DNA of 5,129 bases from Minisyncoccota bacterium. Its GTDB lineage: Bacteria > Patescibacteriota > Minisyncoccia > UBA6257 > HR35. The notes under the pieces were generated by a model. It searched no databases. It was not told the DNA's origin and worked only from the letters and a program-made list of their open reading frames with translations. This document shows positions 5,120-5,129 of this stretch, in pieces. Where the stretch lies: assembly GCA_937934285.1 (NCBI GenBank), contig CALHAT010000055.1:1-5129 (forward strand), read 5' to 3'. Position numbers and translations under genes: made by a program. Each line of letters opens with the position of its first letter. Position 1 is the first letter of the stretch.

Positions 5120-5129
5120 ATGGGTGTTT
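5120..5129 (+). CDS. First codons of a riboswitch-controlled gene running off the window
   Basis: ATG at 5120 is the first start codon after the riboswitch and lies 7 nt downstream of AGGG (5109-5112), the only convincing Shine-Dalgarno in the window. Only Met-Gly-Val and one further base are visible, so nothing can be said of the product. From riboswitch knowledge, candidates are a B12 transporter or salvage protein, or a B12-independent alternative to (or user of) cobalamin such as a ribonucleotide reductase. A later start codon outside the window is possible. Confidence 0.5.

Noticed and set aside
1..5129. CRISPR arrays, tRNA or rRNA genes, insertion sequences, long repeats
   Set aside because: I saw no spaced direct repeats, tRNA-like cloverleaf, rRNA segments, transposase motifs or terminal inverted repeats. 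The frequent T and A runs are base-composition effects.

Overview
This is a strongly AT-rich, densely packed bacterial window. It shows overlapping genes, almost no Shine-Dalgarno sequences, and textbook sigma70-type promoters (TTGACA/TATAAT) that start transcription at or next to the start codon. That style fits a small-genome lineage such as the Candidate Phyla Radiation (Patescibacteria). This is an inference from style, not from a marker gene. TGA is used as an ordinary stop codon at gene junctions, so there is no sign of an alternative code.

Layout: 1-4069 is a tight minus-strand operon. In transcription order it encodes a CooC-like deviant-Walker-A ATPase (4069-3131), a fold-type III PLP decarboxylase (3131-1740), an O-phosphoserine/CysM-like PLP sulfhydrylase fused to a C-terminal rhodanese domain (1743-484), and the N-terminal part of a class V aminotransferase/cysteine desulfurase-like protein (479 to beyond the left edge). 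Adjacent genes overlap by 1 or 4 bp or are 4 bp apart. Divergently, 4128-4917 encodes a SerK-type free serine kinase (ParB/Srx fold, DGHHR motif) overlapping a Fur-family metalloregulator. The 58 bp between the two units holds back-to-back promoters sharing a perfect 17-bp palindrome (8-bp arms, one central base), which contains the 7-1-7 architecture of Fur/Zur/PerR boxes. One regulator dimer bound there should silence both directions, including the regulator's own gene.

The right end (4946-5129) is a cobalamin riboswitch. Its downstream hairpin sequesters a rare Shine-Dalgarno-like AGGG just before an ATG at 5120, so it probably controls translation of a gene beyond the window.

Taken together, the locus looks like a metal-regulated O-phosphoserine/sulfur/PLP module. 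SerK would make O-phospho-L-serine and the CysM-like domain would use it. The rhodanese domain and the cysteine-desulfurase-like protein could relay sulfur, the decarboxylase could make an amine, and the CooC-like ATPase could handle a metal cofactor. The trio serine kinase (SbnI-like fold), OPS-dependent PLP enzyme (SbnA-like) and type III decarboxylase (SbnH-like) recalls staphyloferrin B precursor synthesis, so a minimal metallophore or metal-binding metabolite pathway is a testable alternative to plain cysteine synthesis. I do not recognise this exact gene set as a described system.
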